Source: an uncultured Bacilli bacterium (lineage in GTDB: Bacteria; Bacillota_I; Bacilli_A; RF39; UBA660). Taken from it: 29,798 nucleotides of DNA. The notes beneath the pieces were generated by a model. That model had not been told where the DNA came from. It saw only the letters and a list, made by a program, of their open reading frames with translations, and made no database searches. The stretch spans positions 1-29,798 of the forward strand of contig CAKOLD010000009.1 of assembly GCA_934096015.1 (NCBI GenBank), given 5' to 3'. The position numbers were made by a program, and so were the translations under genes. Positions 6,523 to 12,849 of this stretch are shown here, one piece after another; the first letter of the stretch is position 1; every line of letters starts with the position of its first letter.

Positions 6523-7311
6523 TTATATATTTTTTTCTTGATAAAAATTACATTTTTTACATAATAGTTCTACTTTTTTATTTGATTTAAAGCCAGTATA
6601 TATTTCTTGGAATTTATTAGAATTAATTACCTCTTCTAAAGAGCTGTCAAATATATTCCCTAAATTTATTACTCCATTAGAATCTAAACAACAGGGAACA
6701 ATAGTCCCATCAACAAGAATTGCAATATGATCTATGGTACCTTTGCAAGTTCCATATTCATTATTTATTTCATTATTTAAAGTTGGCCAAATGAATTCCT
6801 TACCAAAGTCTACATATAAATTCTTTTTTATTGTATGTTTTTTTAGTTTTGTGATATCTATATTATAGTAATTGTTTATTTCTTTTATTAAAATATCATT
6901 ATTATTTTCTATCCATAATCTATAGTTTATTATTGTATTGGTATTATTTAATAAATAATCAGATATTTCAAAGAGTTTTTTTAAGTCGTTTTTTTGATTA
7001 TGAATTGATATATTCATTTGACGAATATTTTTATTTTGTTTAATTTTTGATAGTAATAGACCATTAGTAGTAATATTTATTTTATAATATTTACTTGCTA
7101 TATTTATAAAGTCATTTATCTTTGGATGAGTTAATGATTCACCCATTACATGTAAATAAATATATTCTGTGTATCCTTTTATTTTTTCAAGAATAATTTG
7201 AAAATCACTTAATGACATGTATTCTAATTTTCTTTTAGTTTTAATGCAAAATGGACAATTTAAGTTACATGCATTAGTAATTTCAATATAAATTTTTTTA
7301 AATCTTAACAT
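6523..7311 (-). CDS. Radical SAM protein with SPASM-like C-terminal cysteines
   Basis: Radical SAM enzyme of about 262 residues. The [4Fe-4S] motif CNLNCPFC (CxxxCxxC) sits near the N-terminus, followed by the MGESLTHPKI segment, a variant of the usual GEP motif. The C-terminus has a SPASM/twitch-like set: GTCKG, VPCCLD and LLCKKCNF, which would hold one or two auxiliary clusters. The whole resembles a short SPASM family widespread in Firmicutes with unknown substrate. The ATG at 7311 is preferred over a TTG at 7329: it overlaps the stop of the upstream gene within ATGTTAA, the usual arrangement for coupled translation. That pairing with the thioredoxin-like protein suggests a maturation or redox partnership, which is inference. 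Confidence 0.85.
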   Translation of the reverse strand: MLRFKKIYIEITNACNLNCPFCIKTKRKLEYMSLSDFQIILEKIKGYTEYIYLHVMGESLTHPKINDFINIASKYYKINITTNGLLLSKIKQNKNIRQMNISIHNQKNDLKKLFEISDYLLNNTNTIINYRLWIENNNDILIKEINNYYNIDITKLKKHTIKKNLYVDFGKEFIWPTLNNEINNEYGTCKGTIDHIAILVDGTIVPCCLDSNGVINLGNIFDSSLEEVINSNKFQEIYTGFKSNKKVELLCKKCNFYQEKNI

Positions 7312-7994
7312 AGTGTTTCTTCTTGGCAAACGTTAGCAAACATTTTATTATAATTATTTTGATAAATATTAAGTAATTCTTTAGCTTCTTCGCTGGTTAA
7401 ATCTATATTAAAATTCGTATAGGATTCTACAACATTGTAATGACTTCCTACTACTTGTCCATCTTTGATAAAATAAATACTTGGAGCTGATAATCTTTTT
7501 ATTCCGCTATGTATACCTTCAGTGTATGTCTGTGTAACGTTATCTCCTAATACGTTAATAATTTTTTCGTATAAAGCAATTTTTTCTTGATCTTCATTTT
7601 TTTCATAATCTTGTTGTAAATTATAAAAATTATAGTAATAAATGGTCTTAATCTTATTTTTATTAGCAAAATCAAATAAAACCGGTAAAATTTTCCTACT
7701 AAAGCCGTCTTCTGGATAACCCATATATATTATATTTGTATCTTTTGTCAATTTATCTAATATATCTGAATCACTAAGATATTTTATTGGATTATTTTTA
7801 TTTATTGTAACGCTTGGAGCGGTTAAATTTGTTAATTCATCATATTTACCATTTATACTTTCGTATTCTTCTTTAAATTTTAAAGCATCGGTGTTAGTGG
7901 TATCTTCTTTGTCGTCAACAAGTGATATTAACCCAACAACCATTATAGCGATTACTACAAGAATACTGACTATTACTGCAATTTTTTTTCTCAT
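7305..7994 (-). CDS. Membrane-anchored thioredoxin-fold protein without CxxC, with cysteines at its C-terminus
   Basis: 229 residues: an N-terminal membrane anchor (about 5-27), then an extracytoplasmic domain. The segment IIYMGYPEDGFSRKILPVL matches the beta-strand and active-site helix of thioredoxin-like/bacteriocin-accessory proteins, where a CxxC is normally found after the aromatic-Pro; here both cysteines are missing. The cis-Pro strand is retained (SAPSIYFIKDG). The only cysteines are in the last seven residues, CQEETLC at the very end. TAGGTGAA precedes ATG, and a TTTACA-16-TATAAT promoter lies upstream. It is first in a coupled pair with the radical SAM gene. It may be a degenerate thioredoxin using tail cysteines, or a substrate of its partner; neither is shown. 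Confidence 0.75.
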   Translation of the reverse strand: MRKKIAVIVSILVVIAIMVVGLISLVDDKEDTTNTDALKFKEEYESINGKYDELTNLTAPSVTINKNNPIKYLSDSDILDKLTKDTNIIYMGYPEDGFSRKILPVLFDFANKNKIKTIYYYNFYNLQQDYEKNEDQEKIALYEKIINVLGDNVTQTYTEGIHSGIKRLSAPSIYFIKDGQVVGSHYNVVESYTNFNIDLTSEEAKELLNIYQNNYNKMFANVCQEETLC

Positions 7995-8016
7995 AATTCA
8001 CCTAACCCGTGTGATA

Positions 8017-8044
8017 ATTATAACATATTTTTTATTTTTGTAAA
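8017..8044 (-). promoter_or_regulatory. Promoter of the thioredoxin-like/radical SAM operon
   Basis: TTTACA (8039-8044), 16-bp spacer, TATAAT (8017-8022), about 23 bases before the start codon. The same box pair and spacing recur upstream of tRNA-Trp. Confidence 0.7.
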
Positions 8045-8082
8045 AAAATATTTTTGAGGCATACTAATACTAGGTGATGAGT

Positions 8083-9363
8083 GTGATTAGTAACTATGAA
8101 ATAAAAAACTTTAATGGTGAAGAAACTTTATTTATATTTATAGATAATGTTTCTGAGTTTGCTAACTTAAAAGGTAAGAAAAAAAAGAAAAAATTGAAGG
8201 ATATAATATCTGAATTTATCAAAAAAAATGAAATTAAATTTGCAGGAACAACTATTGCTATAGTAGCAAGTGGTTTAATTATTGGAAATATTTTTCTGAA
8301 TAAAAGTGACGATTTAAATTTAAAAAACTCTATCGTTAGTCTTAATTTAAATAATGAAGTTGAAATTTCTAGAACTTTAAGCGATCAGGAAGAAAATAGT
8401 ACTTCTTTTAGTGTTGATGAAGAAAATGTAGATAAAGTAGTTTATAACGAAGAAACCACTAATCAAGTTAATGATGAAAAAAATGCTATAGAAGAAGTTA
8501 ACAAAAGTGAAAATATTACTAATGTTACCGATGAAAATAAACCAAAAGAAACAGCAAATGATAATAATGGAGTTACAGTTACTGTATTTAGAAATAATGG
8601 AACTGTTTTAAATTTGGAATTAGAAGATTATTTAGTTAATGTTGTAGCTGCGGAAATGCCTGCAAGTTTTAATGATGAGGCTTTAAAAGCTCAAGCTATA
8701 TTGGCAAGAACATATGCTAAAAAAGCAATTAAAACTGGAAAAGTACTTACCGATACTGTTTCTACTCAAGTTTATAAAGATAATAATGAATTAAAAACTA
8801 TGTGGAAAAATGATTATAATAAATATTATGAGAAAGTTAAAAATGCCGTTTTAAAAACTTCTGGTGTTGTTTTAAAGTATAATGGTGACTATATCGAAGC
8901 AATATACCATTCTAATAGTAATGGTTTGACTGAGGATGCCAAATATGTATGGGGAAATAGTTTTCCTTATTTAAAAACAGTAGATAGTTCTTATGATAAA
9001 AACGTAAAAAATTATGAAGTTAGTACCTTTTTTTCTTATGAAAAATTATCTAATATTTTAGGGTTTCAAATAAATAGTGAAAGTGATATGTCAATTCTAG
9101 AAAGAAACAATTCAAATAGAGTTGTGACTGTTTTAGTTGGTAGTTCTTTGTATGATGGTGTAAGATTTAGAACATTATTAAATCTTCGTAGTACAGATTT
9201 TGAAATAAAAAAAGGTATTGACGGAGTCAATATAGTTACTAAAGGTTATGGACACGGAGTTGGGATGAGTCAGTATGGAGCTAATGAAATGGCTAAGAAA
9301 GGATTTACATATACAGATATTTTAAATCATTATTATGTAGGGGTATCAATATCAAATGAATAA
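8083..9363 (+). CDS. spoIID: SpoIID/LytB-domain lytic transglycosylase
   Basis: SpoIID-type murein hydrolase. In B. subtilis SpoIID cleaves glycan strands stripped by SpoIIP during engulfment. The first 45 residues are a short cytoplasmic part, then a Lys-rich segment and one membrane helix (about 60-77), an acidic Asn/Glu-rich linker, and the SpoIID domain from about residue 165 to the end. Visible motifs are VVAAEMPASF with the catalytic Glu, the LKAQAILARTYA helix, and GYGHGVGMSQYGA near the C-terminus. Three in-frame starts exist (GTG 8074, ATG 8077, GTG 8083). AGGTGAT at 8072-8078 fits only the GTG at 8083, giving 426 residues. The longer cytoplasmic head differs from B. subtilis SpoIID. 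Its 3' end overlaps the gpr gene on the other strand by 31 bases. Confidence 0.92.
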   Translation: MISNYEIKNFNGEETLFIFIDNVSEFANLKGKKKKKKLKDIISEFIKKNEIKFAGTTIAIVASGLIIGNIFLNKSDDLNLKNSIVSLNLNNEVEISRTLSDQEENSTSFSVDEENVDKVVYNEETTNQVNDEKNAIEEVNKSENITNVTDENKPKETANDNNGVTVTVFRNNGTVLNLELEDYLVNVVAAEMPASFNDEALKAQAILARTYAKKAIKTGKVLTDTVSTQVYKDNNELKTMWKNDYNKYYEKVKNAVLKTSGVVLKYNGDYIEAIYHSNSNGLTEDAKYVWGNSFPYLKTVDSSYDKNVKNYEVSTFFSYEKLSNILGFQINSESDMSILERNNSNRVVTVLVGSSLYDGVRFRTLLNLRSTDFEIKKGIDGVNIVTKGYGHGVGMSQYGANEMAKKGFTYTDILNHYYVGVSISNE

Positions 9364-10076
9364 TCGTGTATTACTTCGTTCAAACTTTCTCCAATAAGTT
9401 TGCTGGATTTTTCGATTGTTAAATCAATGTCTTTGGTTGTTACAACTAAATTATTATCAGTTTCTAAAATGCAAGGTATGCCAATAATTATAACAGGACA
9501 TTTTAAATTAATTGTGTTTAATGATTTAGTATAATTGTGATAATTAGTATTTTTATCTAAACCAAGATTGCTTACTTGTATGCATTTAGTAATATTTTCC
9601 ATTTTAGAACCAATTAGTGAATCAATTATAATTACCATGTCAGGTTTTTCTAATTTAGTTATTTTTTTAACTAAGTTGTAATTATCTATTCCAGTTAAGG
9701 AAGTTACGTTAGGATAAAATTTACTAACTAATTTAAATTTTTTATCTAAATATTCTTTTAAGTGATTTGTAACTAAAATATGATTCAAGGTATTGGGGCC
9801 TAAAGAGTCAAAAGTTATTTTGCTATTTCCTAAACCAATTATTAAAAATTTATTACCTTTAATATATTTTTTTAAGATTGTTTTAAATTTATTTTTGATC
9901 ATTTTATAATTATCTTTATCTGTTATATCTTTGAAATAAATGGTTGTTGTTTTATTATCTTTATAATTATTGTTACTAACTTTTATGTTTGTAAAATCTA
10001 AATTTATTTTTTTGTCTGTTAGTTCATCTAAAAGATTAGTTCTATATTTACCGTTTAAATTTATAGTGTGTTTCAT
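9333..10076 (-). CDS. gpr: Germination protease GPR, compact form
   Basis: Aspartic-type endopeptidase of family A25 that degrades small acid-soluble spore proteins on germination. Family landmarks are LIIGLGNSKITFDSLGP, LLVT-like ILVTNHL, TGIDNYNLVKKI, VIIIDSLIGSK, a QVSNLGLD segment and IIIGIPCIL. The two Asp residues of the active site are both kept (FDSLGP and IIDSL). The protein has 247 residues against about 370 in Bacillus, so surface loops and the C-terminal part are reduced, and no clear long propeptide is seen. GGGTGAAAT precedes ATG. The gene is convergent with spoIID, sharing 31 bases at the 3' ends, which ties two sporulation genes together at one locus. Confidence 0.88.
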   Translation of the reverse strand: MKHTINLNGKYRTNLLDELTDKKINLDFTNIKVSNNNYKDNKTTTIYFKDITDKDNYKMIKNKFKTILKKYIKGNKFLIIGLGNSKITFDSLGPNTLNHILVTNHLKEYLDKKFKLVSKFYPNVTSLTGIDNYNLVKKITKLEKPDMVIIIDSLIGSKMENITKCIQVSNLGLDKNTNYHNYTKSLNTINLKCPVIIIGIPCILETDNNLVVTTKDIDLTIEKSSKLIGESLNEVIHDYSFDIDTPT

Positions 10077-10113
10077 AATTTCACCCTATTATATTTTTTA
10101 CTATTTTTATTTT

Positions 10114-10122
10114 TGTATAACA
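10114..10122 (-). promoter_or_regulatory. Possible extended -10 promoter of gpr
   Basis: TG-T-TATACA on the minus strand begins at the end of the rpiB terminator's T run, about 38 bases before the gpr start codon. No -35 is visible, and a sporulation sigma factor may be used instead. Confidence 0.3.
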
Positions 10123-10147
10123 AAAAAAGATACTAAATTATAGTATC
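10122..10147 (-). terminator. Intrinsic terminator of the thyX-rpiB operon
   Basis: 7-bp stem GATACTA (10129-10135) with TAGTATC (10141-10147), five-base loop, followed on the minus strand by seven T. The rpiB stop TAG lies in the stem. Confidence 0.85.
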
Positions 10148-10765
10148 AATATATTTTTTTATTTCAGAATCATTTGTTAATTTATTATAATTTTCTTTAA
10201 AATTAGTCCTGTCAATTGTTTCTTTTAGTAAGTTTTGATCTATTTCTTTAAGTATAGTTAACATATCTTTGTTAGTTATTTCTTTTACTGATTTAAGAAT
10301 TTCTCTATTATTTTTTTCAGGAACACTTCTTTCTTTAGGGTATCCTTTTCCACTTTCTTCTTTAAATAATTCATTAAAAATATTTTCTAATGTTAATTCT
10401 GCTCCCCATCCAAAACCTTTTGCAAAAGGAATACTTATAGCATTGCCAGCATTTATTTGGCTAAAAAGATAAGCATCAGTTGGATCGACAATTAGTCCGC
10501 AAAATACATTAGGAAAGGAATTTGCGGCAAGCATAGCACCACTTCCAGTTCCACAGCCCATTACGCAAAAATCAACTGTTTTACTGTTTATAAGAATTCC
10601 TGCCATTAATCCTGCTTCAACGTATGTTAAGTTGGGATCACTTTCATTAATCATTCCAAAATTATAAACTTCATGATTGTATTTATCTGCAACTTTTTTT
10701 AATGTATTAAATATTAAATTGTTTTTAATAACTTGACTGTTTTCATTGATTAAAGCTATTCTCAT
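10133..10765 (-). CDS. RpiB/LacA/LacB-family sugar-phosphate isomerase
   Basis: 210-residue isomerase of the LacAB_RpiB family, cytoplasmic, expected to interconvert ribose 5-phosphate and ribulose 5-phosphate or a related aldose/ketose pair. The N-terminal 140 residues carry MGCGTGSGAMLAAN, with the catalytic Cys and the anion-binding loop, and FPNVFCGLIVDPTDAYL. The C-terminal 60 residues match the extra helical domain (DUF3666 type) of a longer subgroup, which makes the enzyme larger than E. coli RpiB (about 150 residues) and leaves its exact sugar open. AAAGGAGGA before ATG is a strong ribosome site. It follows the ThyX-like gene by nine bases and is co-transcribed. With the phosphoketolase at the other end of the window it fits pentose-phosphate metabolism. 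Confidence 0.9.
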   Translation of the reverse strand: MRIALINENSQVIKNNLIFNTLKKVADKYNHEVYNFGMINESDPNLTYVEAGLMAGILINSKTVDFCVMGCGTGSGAMLAANSFPNVFCGLIVDPTDAYLFSQINAGNAISIPFAKGFGWGAELTLENIFNELFKEESGKGYPKERSVPEKNNREILKSVKEITNKDMLTILKEIDQNLLKETIDRTNFKENYNKLTNDSEIKKYIDTII

Positions 10766-10776
10766 ATATTCCTCCT

Positions 10777-11967
10777 TTATATTTTTCTAATAAGTCTTTT
10801 TCCTTCTTTATTTTGGCAATCTTTAGAACATTTATAATCAGGGAATGTACACCTAGCTCCATGAGTATAATTAACAATATCCTCTTTTAAAGGATTGTTG
10901 TTTTGTTCTAAAAATTGTTTATATTTATTTAAAGTTTCTTTTGTTTGTAACATTATTTCTAATTGAGCTTCTGAACATAATCTTTCTTTTAGTTTTAAAA
11001 TAAAGTTTTCATAAGTTCCCGTTTCATTTATTAATACTTTCTCTCCAGATGGTACTAAGTTTTTTACTTTATCAAGATCTTCTAGCCATTCATCTTTTAA
11101 CATTAAATCTTCTTCTATAATTGGAGGAATGAAGTATTCTTTTTTCTTTGTTCTTTCAAGTTGATAGTTTAAAGTTCTATGTCTTTGGGCTTGAGCTAAA
11201 GCTGCAAAACTCATATTATAATTTGTACTATAGACATTACTATAGTAATCTGTTATTTTATTTAAATTTTCTCCAAATAAAGATATTTTTCTTTTCTTTT
11301 CATTTTTCATTAAATCTGGTTCTAAAATATTTAATCTGTCTAACTCTTCTATGAACTCTTTCATGTACTTACATAAGTTATTTTCTAAGTAGTCATTGCT
11401 ATTATCAAATTTTTTAATATAATCTTGAAACCAAGAAGCAAGATAATTTAGTTGTCTTATTGTAGTGGTATAAACCATTTTTGTAGGCATAAAGACACTT
11501 ATTAAATACCTAGCATTTTCTTGAGCAAGAGTATTAATTTTAAAATCGCTATATAGATTACCATATTGAGATTTTATTTTTATTTTAAAAATGTTTACCC
11601 ATTTCCAATATAATTGTTCTTCAAGTTCAGTTATTACTCCATCATCTTTAGATTCAATTGGCGTATATCTTGCTGATTTTTCACTTGTAGTGTATTGCTT
11701 TTCATTATTTATAACCATTGCTAAAATTTTAGGTATATCTTCAATATACATACTAATGTTAATATGGTCATATACACTGTGGTGTCCACTTTGTAGTGTT
11801 CTGTCTATTCTCTTTATAGTTTTTTCAATTGGTTCTTGATCTAGATTTTCATATCCTTCTTTATTGTAGCAAACTCCTGCTATTTTTCCTGATTGAATAA
11901 AAGCTTTTTGTTTGTCAAATGTTCCATCATTTTTTAAATATAAGTTTGGTAAAATATTAATTTTCAT
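10777..11967 (-). CDS. thyX: Tandem FAD-dependent thymidylate synthase-like protein (ThyX type)
   Basis: Flavin-dependent thymidylate synthase family (makes dTMP from dUMP with methylene-THF and NADPH). At 396 residues it is nearly twice the usual ThyX length, and two copies of the fold can be read. Copy 1 (about 55-185) has GHHSVYDHINISMYIE, then SEKSARYT like the end of the ThyX motif, but NEK at 88-90 where RHR should stand; it ends with an NAR-like TIRQLNYL helix. Copy 2 (about 245-345) has QRHRTLNYQLE at 261-271 with RHR intact, but lacks the following S/RY, and ends with the AQxEI helix. The last 30 residues hold three cysteines (CTFPDYKCSKDC) as in a metal site. TAGGAGGGT precedes ATG. 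dTMP synthesis by a pseudo-dimer is inferred. Confidence 0.82.
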   Translation of the reverse strand: MKINILPNLYLKNDGTFDKQKAFIQSGKIAGVCYNKEGYENLDQEPIEKTIKRIDRTLQSGHHSVYDHINISMYIEDIPKILAMVINNEKQYTTSEKSARYTPIESKDDGVITELEEQLYWKWVNIFKIKIKSQYGNLYSDFKINTLAQENARYLISVFMPTKMVYTTTIRQLNYLASWFQDYIKKFDNSNDYLENNLCKYMKEFIEELDRLNILEPDLMKNEKKRKISLFGENLNKITDYYSNVYSTNYNMSFAALAQAQRHRTLNYQLERTKKKEYFIPPIIEEDLMLKDEWLEDLDKVKNLVPSGEKVLINETGTYENFILKLKERLCSEAQLEIMLQTKETLNKYKQFLEQNNNPLKEDIVNYTHGARCTFPDYKCSKDCQNKEGKRLIRKI

Positions 11968-11996
11968 AAAACCCTCCTAAAATTATTACTGATATT

Positions 11997-12025
11997 AGTT
12001 TAACACAAATGTTATTTTTAGTCAT
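11997..12025 (-). promoter_or_regulatory. Probable promoter of the thyX-rpiB operon
   Basis: ATGACT (12020-12025), 17-bp spacer, TAAACT (11997-12002). The -10 is identical to that of the SDR/PLP-enzyme operon; each box differs from consensus at two positions. Confidence 0.5.
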
Positions 12026-12402
12026 TAATTAAAAGCAATTTCTACATCAATATTGTCATCTTCTACAGCTATAATTAAAAATAATATTCCGCTAATCAAT
12101 ATTAAAGCTGAGCCTATAAAAGATAAGTATGATAGATATTTTATTTTTCCAGATTCATTTGGTTTTATTTTTTTTAATTCATCATAACTATCTTTAGCAA
12201 AATAGTAATAAACAAAAATTAGGATGGTAAAAATAAATATCATTATATTTTGATATTCTTTTCTACTATCATCGTTGTTGGTTAATATATAATCTTTTTC
12301 TCGACTATTAGCATACCAACTTAAAAAAATAATTCCAATGTATATAATCCAAATAAAATTTTCTATTTTAATATCGTTTAATCTATCTATCTTAGTATCC
12401 AT
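12025..12402 (-). CDS. Small membrane protein of unknown function
   Basis: 125 residues with three predicted membrane segments (about 16-31, 51-69 and 88-112), a basic loop between the first two, and an acidic C-terminal tail (EDDNIDVE). I do not recognise a family. The only good start is the ATG at 12402, and it has no Shine-Dalgarno sequence: the 15 bases upstream are pure A/T. This is unusual in this window and suggests low or coupled translation. It precedes thyX on the same strand, whose promoter begins at this gene's stop codon. The coding sense is supported by clear helix periodicity and by the codon use typical of the window. Confidence 0.65.
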   Translation of the reverse strand: MDTKIDRLNDIKIENFIWIIYIGIIFLSWYANSREKDYILTNNDDSRKEYQNIMIFIFTILIFVYYYFAKDSYDELKKIKPNESGKIKYLSYLSFIGSALILISGILFLIIAVEDDNIDVEIAFN

Positions 12403-12524
12403 ATTATATTTTATTTTTAATAAATATTTTTGTTATAAAACTTAATACTGATTCATTGATATAATAATTTTTTCTACAGATACTAATGAATATTGTTATG
12501 TTAGTCCATGTTCATTAACCTTAT

Positions 12525-12611
12525 CATGAAAAAAAGGAACAAAAAGCTTTAAGGAAAATTAAAGATGATTTTTTATTAGATCCGAGAAATCCTAGAGAAA
12601 TTGATAATTAA
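12525..12611 (+). pseudogene. Possible C-terminal gene remnant
   Basis: An open stretch of 28 codons on the plus strand with protein-like composition (Lys/Glu-rich helix, then DFLLDPRNPREIDN) ends at TAA. It has no start codon, no ribosome site and an upstream stop, so it cannot be a whole gene. It may be the tail of a lost gene or chance. The surrounding 12403-12670 shows nothing else I can support. Confidence 0.25.
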
Positions 12612-12667
12612 AGAATATGGATTTAACCTTATTAAGGTAATTTGATATTATTCTGTATTTACAAACA

Positions 12668-12704
12668 TAATAAAACTACTTTCATAATTTGAAAGTAGTT
12701 TTTA
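12668..12704 (-). terminator. Strong terminator downstream of tRNA-Thr
   Basis: 13-bp stem, 12672-12684 with 12690-12702, five-base loop. T runs on both strands make it bidirectional; on the minus strand it closes the cadA/tRNA-Thr transcript. Confidence 0.85.
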
Positions 12705-12737
12705 AATTTCCTCAAAAAGTTCGAGTCACAATTAATT

Positions 12738-12811
12738 TGGTGCCACCTGTAAGAATCGAACTTACGATTCAGCCTTACCATGGCTGTGTTATACCATTTA
12801 ACTAAGGTGGC
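12738..12811 (-). tRNA. tRNA-Thr (anticodon GGT)
   Basis: Full cloverleaf on the minus strand: acceptor GCCACCT with AGGTGGC, D-arm GTTAAATGGTATAAC, anticodon stem CAGCC/GGCTG with loop ATGGTAA (anticodon GGT, reading ACC/ACT), T-arm GTAAG-TTCGATT-CTTAC, discriminator A and encoded CCA. It lies 29 bases downstream of cadA. Confidence 0.95.
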
Positions 12812-12820
12812 TTTATAGAT

Positions 12821-12849
12821 ATATTATCATTATCTATAAATTACTTCAA
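12821..12849 (-). promoter_or_regulatory. Possible tRNA-Thr promoter at the end of cadA
   Basis: TTGAAG (12844-12849), 17-bp spacer, TAATAT (12821-12826). It overlaps a 10-bp inverted repeat (12812-12821 with 12831-12840) that may also serve as a processing hairpin between cadA and the tRNA. Confidence 0.4.

Noticed and set aside
7312..7329. TTG start for the radical SAM protein
   Set aside because: The ATG at 7311 overlaps the upstream stop in the usual coupled arrangement and leaves the cluster motif at the normal distance.
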